From positions 19,884,552-19,948,551 of the forward strand of contig CM070916.1 of the NCBI GenBank assembly GCA_036417435.1: a stretch of DNA of 64,000 bases, written 5' to 3'. A program made the translations under genes and the position numbers. Below the pieces are notes generated by a model, which was not told where the DNA came from, ran no database searches, and saw only the letters and a list, made by a program, of their open reading frames with translations. Positions 35,301-43,570 of the stretch are shown here, one piece after another. The stretch comes from Inia geoffrensis. Lineage: Eukaryota; Chordata; Mammalia; Artiodactyla; Iniidae. Every line of letters begins with the position of its first letter. Positions within the stretch are counted from its first letter, which is position 1.

Positions 35301-38300
35301 ATGATCTTGAGAAAGGTATGCATGCTTTCCCTGTACTTTATTAAGTTTCTTTATGCCTGTAAGTACAACATTTGTTGATCAGTTGCTTTCTATTGCAAGG
35401 GTTACATTTAAAATTTTTTACCTCGAAAGCCCATGTAATCACATTTTCTTCAATAGTGCCACGCAAGTTGAAATTTAGTGGGTTTTTTTTTTTCCTGTAC
35501 CTATCCACACTTCGTTGGAACAAGATAGAATAAATTTTATACTGAAATTTGTAACCTCATTTCTGAAGTACTCAATTATTAATGCCAAAATATAACTATG
35601 AATCTCTATAGCAGATATGTCAACAACAGTTTACTTTTACTTTGTTTTGTTTTTATTTATTATCGTCAAATTACATTTGGCCTTTTCAGAGATATTAACT
35701 TAGCTTATTTTCAACCTGTGTCCAACAAACATACCATTAGTTTCTCAAGAGCAATTCAGGGTATTTCGTTGAGGAACAATGTTCACAACTTCATCAAAAA
35801 TACCTAGTCTCCAGGTTGCACTACTTCTCTTTCTAGCCTCTGGATACATTGTTGCTCACAGCATTTTGTCTGTTGCCTTTTTTTGCATCTTCTTGAAACA
35901 TACCGGCCGTTTTTTTTTTTTTTTTGCGGTACGTGGGCCTCTCCCGTTGCGGAGCACAGGCTCCGGACGCTCAGGCTCAACGGCCATGGCTCACGGACCC
36001 AGCCGCTCCACAGCATGTGGGATCCTCCCGGACCAGGGCACGAACCCGCGTCCCCTGCATCGGCAGGCGGACTCCCAACCACTGCGCCACCAGGGAAGCC
36101 CCCTACTAGAGCTTTTATTGTATAATGTTTAACAACCCTTCTGAGACCTATAATCTCTCCTTCTTATTCTTCCCCTGTTATCTCTCCAAATTATGAATTG
36201 TTTTAGAGTGTTGTCCCCTCCTTAATTATTTACACTTTGTGCTAGGTTAATTCTAGTGCTTTCACCCGGTTATTTACCTCTTACATCATTAAATCTGCAT
36301 CTTTCTAAGAGAATCTCTTATTTCTTTTCATATATCACAATTTGATCTCTCACTTGAACTCAGACAGTATCTAAAAGTTCACGAGATGCTGTGTGGCCTT
36401 CCTTGGAAAATACATTCTGGTACACCCCTTTTTCTGTGTATCACTTAGCATTTGGTTCAGCTGCTTAAAACAGAAAACCAAAATTACAGAAGCCTAAACA
36501 AAGAAGAGGTTTATTTTTCTCTTTGTGTAAAAGAACTCTAGTGGCAGGGGGTCCGGGGCTGGTATAGTAGCTCCATAGTCATCATGAACACCTGCTGTCT
36601 TTGTGTTTTACCATCCTTGGTGAGTGGCTTCTTTTCTTAACTTTGCTTGCTAGCTGCTAAGATGGCTGCTGTAGCTTCAGCCATCACATCCATGTACCAG
36701 GAAGCAGCAAGGAGAGATGGAAAAGGAAAAGGGGACACTTCTAAGCGAGACAACCACCTTTAACAAGATGTCCTAGATAGAAGTCCTATCCAATGACTTG
36801 CAGTTAAATCTCATGGATAACTTGACACATTGTTTCACCCCAAACACAAAGGAAGTTACTGTGGAGGAAGCAGAGAAAGGCTATTGGGTAAGCAACCCAC
36901 AGTGCTTGCTACACTTAGACATTGTACATCTATCGCCTGGTCTCCATGCTTGAGGCAAAATTTCTGTTTGAGGCTGGCAGGCTCCCGAGGCTACACCTGG
37001 AGAAGAAAACACAATTGCCCTCTCTGGGAACCTCTTAACCTTATGTGGAGTTTCCAGGATTTAGGGCATGTGATATTGTTTTCAGGGACCCACACCAAAA
37101 ACTAACACTTAGCTCCTTTTCCAGGGCTGAGGCCCCTTCTCAAAGATGAACTGTTTCTGAACTCCTCTTGTGGGAAACATTGGTCACTAGCATTATCATG
37201 TGTTCTTCTAAAGTTGTTGCTCATGCAATAAACTCTATGCCTTTATTCCTCCGGGGTTTAAATTTTGTTACTCAAAGCCAAGATTTCAGAACTCAGAAAA
37301 TCCTTTCTCTCTGTGAAAGCCCAGGTCTTACAATTTGATGTTTTGGTTTTTAACATGATTGTCTCTGCCATGAGCTTTAAAAGCCCATTCAGGAAAAAAA
37401 TCCCCTCAGTAAATCACTTGATTCTTTTTACTATCCTGAATGTAGAAAGCTCTCACTGTTGCCTGAATGGGTGGACTAACTACAAGGAACCTTGGGTAAG
37501 ATTTGAAACTATTATCTACTAAATAAACAACAGTAATACAAGCCAGAAGGGCAAGGCAATTAAAAGGGTTAAGAAGTGCAAAGGACTGAGAAGTTAGACT
37601 GGGTTCCCTGGTGGTGCAGTGATTGAGAGTTCGCCTGCCGATGCAGAGGACGCGGGTTCGTGCCCCGGTCCGGGAAGATCCCACATGCCGCGGAGCGGCT
37701 GGGCCCGTGAGCCATGGCCGCTGAGCCTGTGCGTCTGGAGCCTGTGTTCTGCAGCGGGAGGGACCACAACAGTGAGAGGCCCGCGCACCGCAAGAAAAAA
37801 GGAAGAAGAACCAACCCCATTTCAGGCCTATCAACGTTAACACCGGGCTCAACTGTCTTGCAGGTCCTTCATTCCTTTACTGATGCCGTTTTTGACGAGT
37901 GGATGAAAAGATTCAATCCCCCTGCGGATGCCTGGCCTCAGGAGCTGGCACCCATTGGTCACAATCGGATGTATAACATGGTTCCTTTCTTCCCTCCGGT
38001 GACTAATGGGGAACTCTTTTTAACTGCAGACCAGCTTGGCTATAGCTATGCCATTGATCTGCCAGGTAACTAATGCAACTTCTAAGGGCGTGATTTGTTC
38101 ATCTTCTAAAGAGCTTTCTTTCCTTTCTCCTTTTTCTGTTTAGTGTAAACCACGACCTTAAATTGAAGTACTCAGGTCTAGTTAAGTTTATTGGCAATTT
38201 TATAGAGTATCTATATTTACCAAAATGAGCCTTTAAGCTACCAGTTAAACATCAGAAAAGGGACTGGTTGGATGACTCTTGTTTTAGAAAATTGAAAGTT

Positions 38301-41300
38301 GTTAAGAGAACTTATTTCACAGGGAAAGTATCTACACCCGATTTGACAATTCTACTTGAATTCATTGAAAACTGGCCTAAGCAATAAAATCAAAATGCAC
38401 CAGCCACCTATGGATGGGTACTAGCAGGACCTAAAGGTAAGGCTGCGCTTATGGTGAGGCAGGTGCAGCACGTGCCTCAGGCACAAAGTTCAAGGACAGG
38501 CCAAAAACTCAGTAGTTGAGCTAAGGAGTAATATTCTCAAAAACCCAAATTCATGCAAAAAAATCTATGATGAATACACTGTTGAAAGTTTAAAGACAGG
38601 CTGTCGTTGTTTGTTTGTTTTATACGCCTGCATCAGTTTGTGAGTAGACCAATTTTTTTTTTTTTTTTTTTTTCCCCCAGTTAGCCAGTACCACACCTGC
38701 TGAATGGGTTTGTGAAGATGACAATGGCCTGCCAATAGATTGGGCTGCACGGGGCTTCATGTGTACATTTTTTTTTTTTTAATGAATTTTTTGAAGTCAT
38801 GTTTTTAAGTTGTAGGTTTTTTGTTAGCTTTTCCACCTGGTTCAAAATATGGGAGGAATGTTTTGATAAGTGTAGGGGCATATATTTTTTTTTATTTGCC
38901 CAGGTCCCAGTATAGCGCCATGTGCCATTTAAAAAACTTTAGGACAGGTTGAGAAAGGAAGGTAAAACAATTTTAAAAATCTCTAAATTTTTCAAGAAGC
39001 TGCAAAACATACGGCCTATCTGCTGGTGGCATTTCCCCATTGGTGCAAAGTAATCAAGACGATTTCTGAGGTCACGTATCTCTCTCTCTGTCTCTCTCTA
39101 ACTTTCAAAGTCTTTCAGACTCTGGACCCTGTCCCTTCTTTTTCCTTCCAGTTCTACATCTACCGCAGCCTGTTCCCCTTGCTGATTTGAAATTTCCATT
39201 CTTTGGTCAGCTAAGGATATCTCTTTGAAACTTTTCTCTTTTCTCTGGGATTGAACATAATAATAATCAGAAAGTTTGGAATGTGCATTTTGACCATGCT
39301 TCCATGTCTTCTGACATCAGCCAATTAACAGGTACAGACCAAGAGTCTAAATATGCCCAGAATGCACTAACTCAATAGAAGATACAAATTACATTCATTT
39401 ATTGGTTTAACAAAGAAATTTACAATCCTGCCTGGGGAGACATAACTATAACAAAAGGTTGGAGAAGGGAGAAAGGGATTTGGGAAAGGAGCTGGGTCTT
39501 GAACTAGATTAAAGAGATGGTAGGTCTTAGGTAGTTGAGGGGGAAAGAAGGGAGCATGTTAGATTGAAGAAGGGCAGGGAACAGGGCTGTGAAAGACACA
39601 TGTAGTCTATATAGAGGACCATGAGACGAAGGTCTGGTTGTAGTGGAGGGCTTGGGTAGATAACTGTGAATTAAAGTTGGATTTGAGAGAAGGCCCTGGT
39701 TACTGAGCGCTTTAAAAGCTGTGCAAAAACCACGAGATGCCACTCTACACCCATTAAGAGGGTTACTACCCAGAAAGCAGAAAGTAACAAGTGTTGATGA
39801 GTGTGGAGAAAATGGAATCCTTGTGCACTGCTGGTGGGAATGTTAGCGTAGGCTCTGTGGAAAACAATATGGCAGCTCCTCAAAAAATTAAATGTAGAAT
39901 TACCATACGATCCAGCAATTCTGCTTCTGGGCATATATATACCCTCAAAGAATTGAAGGCAAGTAATGAGATACTTGTACACCTCTGGTCATAGCAGTGT
40001 TATTCACAGCAGACAAAGGTGGAAGCCGCCCAAGTGCCCAATGACAGATGAGTGGATAAAAAAATGTGGGCGATACATGCAATGGGATATTATTCAGTCT
40101 TAAAAAGGATGGAAATCCCGTCACATGCTGTAACATGGGTGAATCTTGAAGACCTTATGCTAAGTTAAATAAACCAGTCACAAAAGGACAAAAACTAGGA
40201 TTCCACTTCTATGAGGCACCTAGAGTAGTCAAATTCCTAGAGACAGAAAGTAGGATGGTTATTACCAGGGGCTGGGAGGGAATGGAGAATTGGGGAATTA
40301 CTATTTCAGTTTTGCAAGAGAAAAAAGTCCTGTGGATTGATGGTGGTGAGGACTGCACAACAATGAATGTATTTAATGTCACGGAACTTAATTTAAAAAT
40401 GGTTACGGTGGTAAAATATATGTAACGTGTATTTTCCCGCAATTAAAAAATAGTAAGGAACTAAAGAAAAGCTAAGCAGAGGAGTTTGGACAATAACAAA
40501 GGCAATCATTTTTGGCTCCTGAACCAAGAAATGGCAGAATAAAAATCTGTGTTTTAAGAAGATGAAGATGACAATAGATCCTGCCAGATTTGCTGCAGGA
40601 AGAGACAAATTAAAATCCTCTTGGAGAAACACCATTGTGATGAGTCAGGGTCCTCTGTGGGATTGGAGGGAAATAACTAGCAGGACAATCTTACATTTAG
40701 AGAAGCGTAGAGTATAGAACAAGAACCCAGTTCAGAGAAACTGAATTTAAGAACAGCTGGCCAGGGAAACGAGCATTTTTAAGGAAACCACAAAGAAATG
40801 AAATCCATTAATTTTGTGGAAAAGTGCTTATAAAATATATTTGAATAGAGGATTGGATTTATCATGTGATGATTCAGATTTTATTCACAGCTATTTAAAT
40901 GGGTCCAAATTCCTTCTGCTCTTGCTATTGGATGTCTCCTGTTATGATAGCCACTCTCATTTGTCTTACTCACTTATCACCCCATAAAAAAGGTAGAGAC
41001 AATAGAAGAATTTCTAGACCTGAAGGTTGTATATTTTGCAGTTACCCAGTTACCATTTTAGCATGCATTTTTTACAAATGGGTTTCTAACTCACAAAAGT
41101 AGTTATATACTTCCTTGGAGGGTTTATTCTTTAGAAGTATTTATCGTTAAGAAATTTTTAAAAGGCAATAATCTACATTCAAATAATGGAATGCCATTTC
41201 CCACTTCCTCCAGAAAAACAATTGTGGATATGATAAATAGTCGGTAAGGAAGGAGAAGATACAGTTTATTCCGGCCGGTGTAGTTTTGCTTTATCAACAA

Positions 41301-41574
41301 AAGTGCAGGTGAAAGGCTCATAGGTTTATTCTTCCCTTGTCTAAGGGTATTCAGCCGATGAAAATCCCAATCATAGACCCTTCTCTTCGCTTTAATTTCA
41401 GTTGAAGAAACTTCAGATTGGACCACAACCCTCTCAGTGCTTATGGGGATGCTGGTGGTCTTGGTTGGTCTTTCTGCACTGTTGCTTCTCCTGCGATATA
41501 GAAGGCTCCGAAAAGGATATACACCCTTAATGGAGACACAATTAAGCAACAAGAGGTACACAGAGGAAGCTTAG
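10070..41574 (+). CDS. DCT: Dopachrome tautomerase (tyrosinase-related protein 2), complete, 8 coding exons
   Basis: Joining eight exons gives an uninterrupted 1554-nt frame, 517 residues plus stop. DCT is a melanosomal membrane enzyme that converts L-dopachrome to DHICA in eumelanin synthesis, using two zinc ions where tyrosinase uses copper. Seen in the sequence: signal peptide 1-23 (cleavage RVRA/QFPR); Cys-rich EGF-like region about 29-120; tyrosinase-type core with metal-A histidines H189, H211, H220 and metal-B histidines H369, H373, H396; N-glycosylation sequons at N170, N178, N237, N300, N342 and N377; transmembrane helix about 469-491; short cytosolic tail ending KRYTEEA. The length fits the family (about 517-519). 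The start at 10070 has G at -3 and leads straight into the signal peptide. All seven introns are GT-AG, with codons kept across every junction. No frameshift or stop was seen, so the gene looks functional. DCT is distinguished from TYRP1 and TYR by its N-terminal motif QFPRVCMTV and by the tail. Confidence 0.98.
11456..11550 (+). mobile_element. L1 3'-end fragment
   Basis: GTATAGCACAGGGAACTATA followed by TAATAAACCATAATGG and an A-rich tail, the cetartiodactyl L1 3' UTR pattern. AAATTCTG occurs on both sides as a possible TSD. Confidence 0.6.
12550..13240 (+). mobile_element. L1 3' end with inverted 5' part (twin-primed)
   Basis: 12555-12840 matches L1 ORF2 C-terminal sequence on the minus strand. 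Its translation (12594-12830, minus) contains [20 protein letters not shown] and [12 protein letters not shown]. From about 12850 the next part of the L1 (CAGCCCTACAAAAGAAGGAA, then GTCACAGAAAGATAAATACT) runs on the plus strand to an end near 13236. The two parts are adjacent in L1 order but opposite in orientation. Confidence 0.8.
14035..14085. repeat. (TATC)n/(TATATC)n microsatellite
   Basis: Imperfect tandem TATCTA/TATATC units. Confidence 0.85.
16643..16850 (+). mobile_element. Young CHR-type SINE in DCT intron 1
   Basis: Full head GGCTTCCCTGGTGGCGCAGT to an A17 tail, flanked by the perfect 11-bp TSD GATCTGGGAGG (16632-16642 and 16852-16862). Confidence 0.95.
17506..18106 (-). mobile_element. 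MaLR (MLT1-like) LTR, reverse, split by a SINE
   Basis: Starts TTTTAGTTTGCTAGCGCTTC, passes TTCTGGAGGCCTGAAATCCC and CTTATGAGGACACCAGTCAT, and resumes after the SINE with AAGACCCTATATCTCC to CAGCTCATAACA. It is the reverse complement of the element type at 3327 and parallels the one at 50251. Confidence 0.75.
17788..17995 (-). mobile_element. Young CHR-type SINE inside the MaLR LTR
   Basis: Poly-T followed by GCGGTACGCGGGCCTCTCAC and ending CCACCAGGGAAGCCC. The TSD TAACTTACTTTTT flanks both sides. Confidence 0.93.
18650..18722 (+). mobile_element. L1 3'-tail fragment abutting DCT exon 2
   Basis: GCACAGGGAACTATACTCAA and CGTAATAACTTGTATCCC match the L1 tail pattern also seen at 11490 and 21350. 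It ends about 22 bases before the exon 2 acceptor. Confidence 0.6.
18745..19044 (+). CDS. DCT: DCT coding exon 2
   Basis: Encodes residues 99-198 plus part of 199: the rest of the EGF-like cysteine region ([17 protein letters not shown]), the [14 protein letters not shown] helix, sequons N170 and N178, and the first metal-A histidine H189 in [11 protein letters not shown]. Acceptor ACTAG/GAAAC, donor TTAG/GTGAGT. The acceptor lies about 22 bases past L1-tail-like sequence and has a poor pyrimidine tract. Read-through into intron 2 would add about 31 residues before a stop near 19140. Confidence 0.97.
21023..21323 (+). mobile_element. Older full-length CHR-type SINE nested in L1
   Basis: GGGCTTCCCTGGTGGTGCAG head, CGCCACAACTACTGAGG middle, CAGCCAAAAATAAATAAATA tail. 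The TSD AAAATAGATA (21013-21022 and 21324-21333) lies within the L1. Confidence 0.9.
21410..21463. repeat. (TA)n/(TATG)n low-complexity tract
   Basis: Alternating TATATATG/TATATACA units, partly self-complementary, inside the L1 tail. Confidence 0.85.
21659..21759 (+). CDS. DCT: DCT coding exon 3
   Basis: A 101-nt exon encoding the rest of codon 199 to residue 232. It carries metal-A ligands H211 (FSHQGPAF) and H220 (VTWHRYH) and ends on a codon boundary. The acceptor is TTTTAG/GACC. The donor CCAG/GTTGGT is non-optimal (T at +3, G at +4 and +5). Confidence 0.96.
21760..21892 (+). other. DCT: DCT intron 3 (133 bp)
   Basis: Very short GT-AG intron. Its length is not a multiple of three and it has an in-frame stop after eight codons, so retention would truncate the enzyme after metal site A. 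Confidence 0.9.
21893..22059 (+). CDS. DCT: DCT coding exon 4
   Basis: A 167-nt exon encoding residues 233-287 plus two bases of 288. It contains sequon N237, the [10 protein letters not shown] core motif and the cysteines of ECDVC. Acceptor TTTCAG/CGCC, donor GATAG/GTAATC. It is separated from exon 3 by an intron of only 133 bp. Confidence 0.97.
22060..24443 (+). other. DCT: DCT intron 4 (2.4 kb)
   Basis: GT-AG intron with one SINE. About 22620-23040 looks like a diverged ancient repeat (possibly L2-class). From 23040 to 24440 I recognise nothing; short open frames there have no family resemblance. Confidence 0.8.
22348..22587 (-). mobile_element. Young CHR-type SINE with long interrupted T-tract
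   Basis: The T-rich tail is interrupted by regular A residues (TTTTTTTTA units), followed by GCGTTACGTGGGCCCCTCAC and ending GGGAAGCCC. The TSD CAGCCAACATGTTTT occurs at 22333-22347 and 22588-22602. Confidence 0.95.
24444..24623 (+). CDS. DCT: DCT coding exon 5
   Basis: A 180-nt exon encoding residues 288-347 plus two bases of 348: [19 protein letters not shown], then [20 protein letters not shown] and sequon N342. The acceptor is ATCTTAG/CTTGG. The donor TTCAG/GTTGGT has the same unusual six-base start as the exon 3 donor. Read-through would add three residues (LVL) after R348 and stop. Confidence 0.97.
24624..26200 (+). other. DCT: DCT intron 5 (1.6 kb)
   Basis: GT-AG intron; contains MER20-like and L2/MIR-like fragments (about 25838-25960). 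24624-25480 shows nothing recognisable. Confidence 0.8.
25488..25683 (+). mobile_element. MER20-like hAT-Charlie element
   Basis: GTGGTTTTCGAAGTGTGGTG, TGACATCACCTGGGAG, CTACTGAATCAGAAACTCTG and a GAGGATCACTGAG end match the MER20 pattern from memory. Confidence 0.7.
26201..26336 (+). CDS. DCT: DCT coding exon 6
   Basis: A 136-nt exon encoding residues 348-393. It carries the metal-B ligands H369 and H373 in [14 protein letters not shown] and sequon N377. Strong acceptor TTTCTCTCAG/GAAT, donor TTTGTG/GTATGT. It is followed by the largest intron of the gene (11.5 kb). Confidence 0.97.
27270..28157 (-). mobile_element. 5'-truncated L1 (3' UTR plus ORF2 C-terminus)
   Basis: Runs from the A-tail complement and AACATCTTTATTGGGGTATA at the left to ORF2 sequence at the right. 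The minus-strand translation from about 28150 to 27645 retains the cysteine motif [18 protein letters not shown] and the [10 protein letters not shown] segment. An imperfect TSD TGCTAGTAATTT/TGCTAATAATTT flanks it. Confidence 0.9.
28232..29112 (+). mobile_element. DNA-transposon-like fossil split by an insertion
   Basis: The left part (about 28232-28375: CAATGGCCAGATAGCACGTG, TTTTAGGCTTTGCAGGCCAG) and right part (about 29030-29112: AAAACTTTATTGACAAGAAC, GGCTTTAGTTTGCCAACCCC) match one mammal-wide repeat that I recall as hAT-Charlie class. Confidence 0.5.
28378..29026 (-). mobile_element. Possible LTR inserted in the transposon fossil
   Basis: About 645 bp separates two parts of one old repeat. 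On the minus strand it starts TGTAGGCAGATAGG and ends in an AATACACTCA-like terminus, with an AATAAA near its end (complement of TTTATTGC near 28470). AGTG occurs at both edges. LTR identity is inferred only from these ends. Confidence 0.4.
29356..29583 (-). mobile_element. Young CHR-type SINE, long poly-T tail
   Basis: A T tract of over 30 bases, GCGGTATGCGGGCCTCTCAC, ends GGGAAGCC(CC). TSD ACAGCCCTTCT at 29345-29355 and 29586-29596. Confidence 0.95.
30353..30559 (-). mobile_element. Young CHR-type SINE
   Basis: T tract, GCGGTACGCGGGCCTCTCAC, ending CCACCAGGGAGGCCC. T/C-rich TCTTTCTTT flanks both sides. Confidence 0.93.
30570..30790 (-). mobile_element. L1 3'-tail fragment with internal inversion
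   Basis: The outer parts (TTATTGAGCTATAGTCAATT; TTCTTTTTCAGATTCTTTTC; ATATAGTTCCCTGTGGTACA) are the L1 tail on the minus strand. 30621-30669 (ATGTAACTGAATCACTTTAC ... AAACTAACACATTATTG) is the same tail on the plus strand. Compare the collinear plus copy at 21335-21520. Confidence 0.7.
31035..31102. repeat. 34-bp tandem duplication
   Basis: Two adjacent 34-bp copies (31035-31068, 31069-31102) starting ACATTGCTTTTCTCCCATCA and differing at one base near the end (AAGCACTT versus AAACACTT). Confidence 0.95.
31367..31701 (-). mobile_element. Older, longer CHR-type SINE
   Basis: About 335 bp with tail side TTATTTTATTTATTTTTGGC and head end CCACCAGGGAAGCCCC. It carries an extra internal block (CTCCAGTTGTGGCAAGCGGG) missing from the young copies. 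TSD-like CCTAAATTTT at both sides (31356 and 31702). Confidence 0.88.
31710..32450 (-). mobile_element. Old L1/HAL1-like fragment
   Basis: TTTTACTCTTTAGTTTG, TACTGATGGATGTTTAGGTG and GAAGTTCAGCATCTTTTCAC follow the minus-strand pattern of ancient mammalian L1. Diverged, with no open frame. Confidence 0.5.
32521..32744 (-). mobile_element. CHR-type SINE with (TTG)n-expanded tail
   Basis: The tail side reads (TTG)8 between T runs, then GTGGTATGCAGGCCTCTCAC, ending GGGAAACCC. TSD CATCCTCTTTT at 32510-32520 and 32745-32755. Confidence 0.95.
32935..33100 (-). repeat. MIR/L2-class fragment
   Basis: TCATTTTAAATATGGGGAAA followed by GAGAGGCTAAGAGG is the reverse MIR core pattern. Confidence 0.5.
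33648..33830 (-). mobile_element. Old L1 3' UTR fragment
   Basis: AATTGAGGTATAGTTGATGT, GTGTACAATATAGTGATTCA and ATTCCCTGTGCTGTACAATA follow the minus-oriented L1 tail pattern. Confidence 0.6.
35911..36102 (-). mobile_element. CHR-type SINE with a short internal deletion
   Basis: T tract, then GCGGTACGTGGGCCTCTCCC: the usual block between two CCTCTC repeats is missing, as if deleted by recombination between them. Ends CCACCAGGGAAGCCCC. No clear TSD. Confidence 0.92.
37601..37806 (+). mobile_element. CHR-type SINE just upstream of DCT exon 7
   Basis: GGTTCCCTGGTGGTGCAGTG head to CGCGCACCGCAAG and an A-rich tail; it is the only sense-oriented SINE in intron 6. Its tail ends roughly 55-65 bases from the exon 7 acceptor. 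Confidence 0.93.
37864..38065 (+). CDS. DCT: DCT coding exon 7
   Basis: A 202-nt exon encoding residues 394-460 plus one base of 461, including the last metal-B ligand H396 ([13 protein letters not shown]) and the [19 protein letters not shown] block. Acceptor GTCTTGCAG/GTCC, donor GCCAG/GTAACT. A plus-strand SINE ends only about 55-65 bases before the acceptor. Confidence 0.97.
38066..41401 (+). other. DCT: DCT intron 7 (3.3 kb)
   Basis: GT-AG intron. It has an L1 copy (39720-40460), T tracts at 38650 and 38769, a CT-rich run at 39080-39100 and a possible unplaced repeat at 38425-38930. 40470-41400 shows nothing recognisable. Confidence 0.85.
39720..40460 (+). mobile_element. 5'-truncated L1 (ORF2 end and 3' UTR)
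   Basis: Plus-strand L1 order: ACCACGAGATGCCACTCTAC, GGAATCCTTGTGCACTGCTG, GGATATTATTCAGTC, CCTAGAGACAGAAAGTAGGA, ending AATTAAAAAATAG. Many frame breaks, so an old copy. Confidence 0.8.
41402..41574 (+). CDS. DCT: DCT coding exon 8 (terminal)
   Basis: Encodes residues 461-517 and the TAG stop: a short lumenal linker (VEETSDW), a transmembrane helix of about 23 residues rich in L, V and M, a basic stop-transfer run (RYRRLRK) and a cytosolic tail [19 protein letters not shown]. The acceptor is TTTAATTTCAG/TTGAAG. The tail is that of DCT and rules out TYRP1. Confidence 0.96.
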
Positions 41575-43570
41575 ATGCTCACGCCTTACCCTAGAGAAGG
41601 GGCTGGCCAAGGCTGAGTTCTGACCCTGACAGTGAGCAAACGAATCCTCACTGTTTTTCCTTTCATTGAAGACCTTTGGCATAGCTCCGCCTGTTGTGGT
41701 GATCCCAAATACGGAAGATGCTTAGCTGTAGTTTCTCGTTTGCTTTGTTTATCTAACAAACAAGGTAAAGTGCTTGAGGGGGTCTCTACCATCAAACAAA
41801 GGTAGAGCTGATGATGACTGGTGGTGTTTGTTAATAATTCCTCATACTGATCAAGCCTCCTCGGGTTCTGAGAGCACCCCCAAAAAATCGATAGAGTGGA
41901 TTCATTGAAATGTGCAGGTCAGTGTAATTTGAGAGCTGGACAAGATCATGGTTAAATCTTTCTGAGCCCACACGTGTTCATTTGTAAAGGGATGGGGGCA
42001 GGAAGGTGCAGGTGCTACATGAGTCCCCAAGGTCTCTTTTCGGTGTAAACATCTGTGATTTTAGGCGGCTCCCTGGTCATCTTCCTGCGGTTTCTTTTTC
42101 TTCTTTTCTCTCGTTCTCTCCAGCCTTTAAAAATGGCCTTGAAGATGAAAATTGGCCTTATTTTCCATACAGGATGGAGAACAAATGAATGAATGATCAA
42201 TTTGGTTCTCTTTTATAAATTAGACTTTACAGAGTTTATAAAGAGTCTGCAGTTCTTAACAGCAGAGCTATCACCAGAGTCCATAGCTGACTAAACATTG
42301 ATCCTATAGTGGTAAATGAATAGATGAGGGATTAAATTAATTTAAATTAATCTGGTTGATTAATATACTGTTTTGAACTTATTAACAAATATAGAGTCAT
42401 TCTTTCCAGGAAAGTCTGACTGGAGAAGACTGGTGAGCCTATCATCCTGAACATGAGACCACTGGAGAGTTCCATTGCTCAGCTCCTTTGCTGACCCCAA
42501 ACCAATTCCTTTGCTAGGGAGCCCCAGATGAAAACTTATTCACACATTTGGCTTATTTTTAAGAGTTGACTTTAAATTCATTAATGCTGCCCTGTACTGA
42601 CGTTACTTACAAATGCTAATTGCGTCTTATCATTTAAAAGCAAACCATCCATACAAAATATGACAATTCAGAATTAAATGGCTATGATCTACTAAGTAAT
42701 CATCAGATTATGAGAGTTGAGAATGATGCAGTCTTTATGAAAATCTTTAAACTTATCAAGATGATCCCTACTTCTGACGAGTTAACGTTCTTTGATATCT
42801 TAAGGCAGTTTCATCTGTTCATGTCTGGTATCCATGCAGTAGGAGTGAAGCCACCGAGGTGCCCTTCTGTCCACTCACTTCAGCCCCTCTCTACTGGAAT
42901 GGATGTGTGTAAAGAATGGGGGTTAAAAGCACCCTGGAGTCTTCTCCATATGGGGGGGCTAGAGGGTACAAGATTTACCAATACCCAGTGTTATCCCCTG
43001 GAATAAGACAGCAGAAGCCAGAGAAATGGACAGAGCTCAATCCGAACTGAATTTGAGTGAGTCTCATAAAGCATATCTGAGAGTAGGCTCAGCAGAGGAG
43101 AATCAAGACAGCCCAGAGTCCTTCATGGCGTGAAGCCCCACTTGGATCTCTTTAACCAGCGCCGCATGCATAGATCTCAATGCCTGCCTTTAATAGAATT
43201 CTTGGAAAATTCAGCAATGTGTTATTAACATGGTCCACTCTGGCAGGTTTATTTTCTGAACTCAAGGTTGTTGGGGAACACATTTTTACATCCTGTTTTT
43301 AAACCAAAAGAGAAATATCTTAAGATGAAGATATAAGTGCGAATGGTAGGTATGTTCCTGAAAAGTTGTGTATAAATCAATTATACGTTAAAGGCACCAG
43401 GGGAAATTACTTTTTATGGATGAACTATTATGAATAATTCTATAAAGCACATAACCACCTCTAGCTTATCCTTCGAGTATATCAGAATTTTCATACATCA
43501 TATTCTCTTAAGATTTGTTTAGAAGCAAGATCTATCTGCGGCAGAAATAAAGACTAACCATTTACACTTA
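41575..43570 (+). other. DCT: Probable DCT 3' UTR
   Basis: About 2 kb of AT-rich sequence with no recognisable interspersed repeat follows the stop, which is unusual for this window and fits a retained 3' UTR. AATAAA hexamers occur at 43546-43551, 43672-43677, 43703-43708 and 43745-43750. The first is followed within about 40 bases by a GT-rich stretch, so cleavage near 43570 is my best guess. The end point is inferred. Confidence 0.45.

Larger units (their letters stand above)
26337..37863 (+). other. DCT: DCT intron 6 (11.5 kb)
   Basis: The largest intron, dense in repeats: L1 fragments, six SINEs (five antisense to DCT), a DNA-transposon fossil and a possible LTR. 26340-27250, 29600-30340, 33850-35900 and 36800-37590 show no repeat I can name. 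36440-36770 resembles a mammal-wide repeat I cannot place. Confidence 0.85.
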
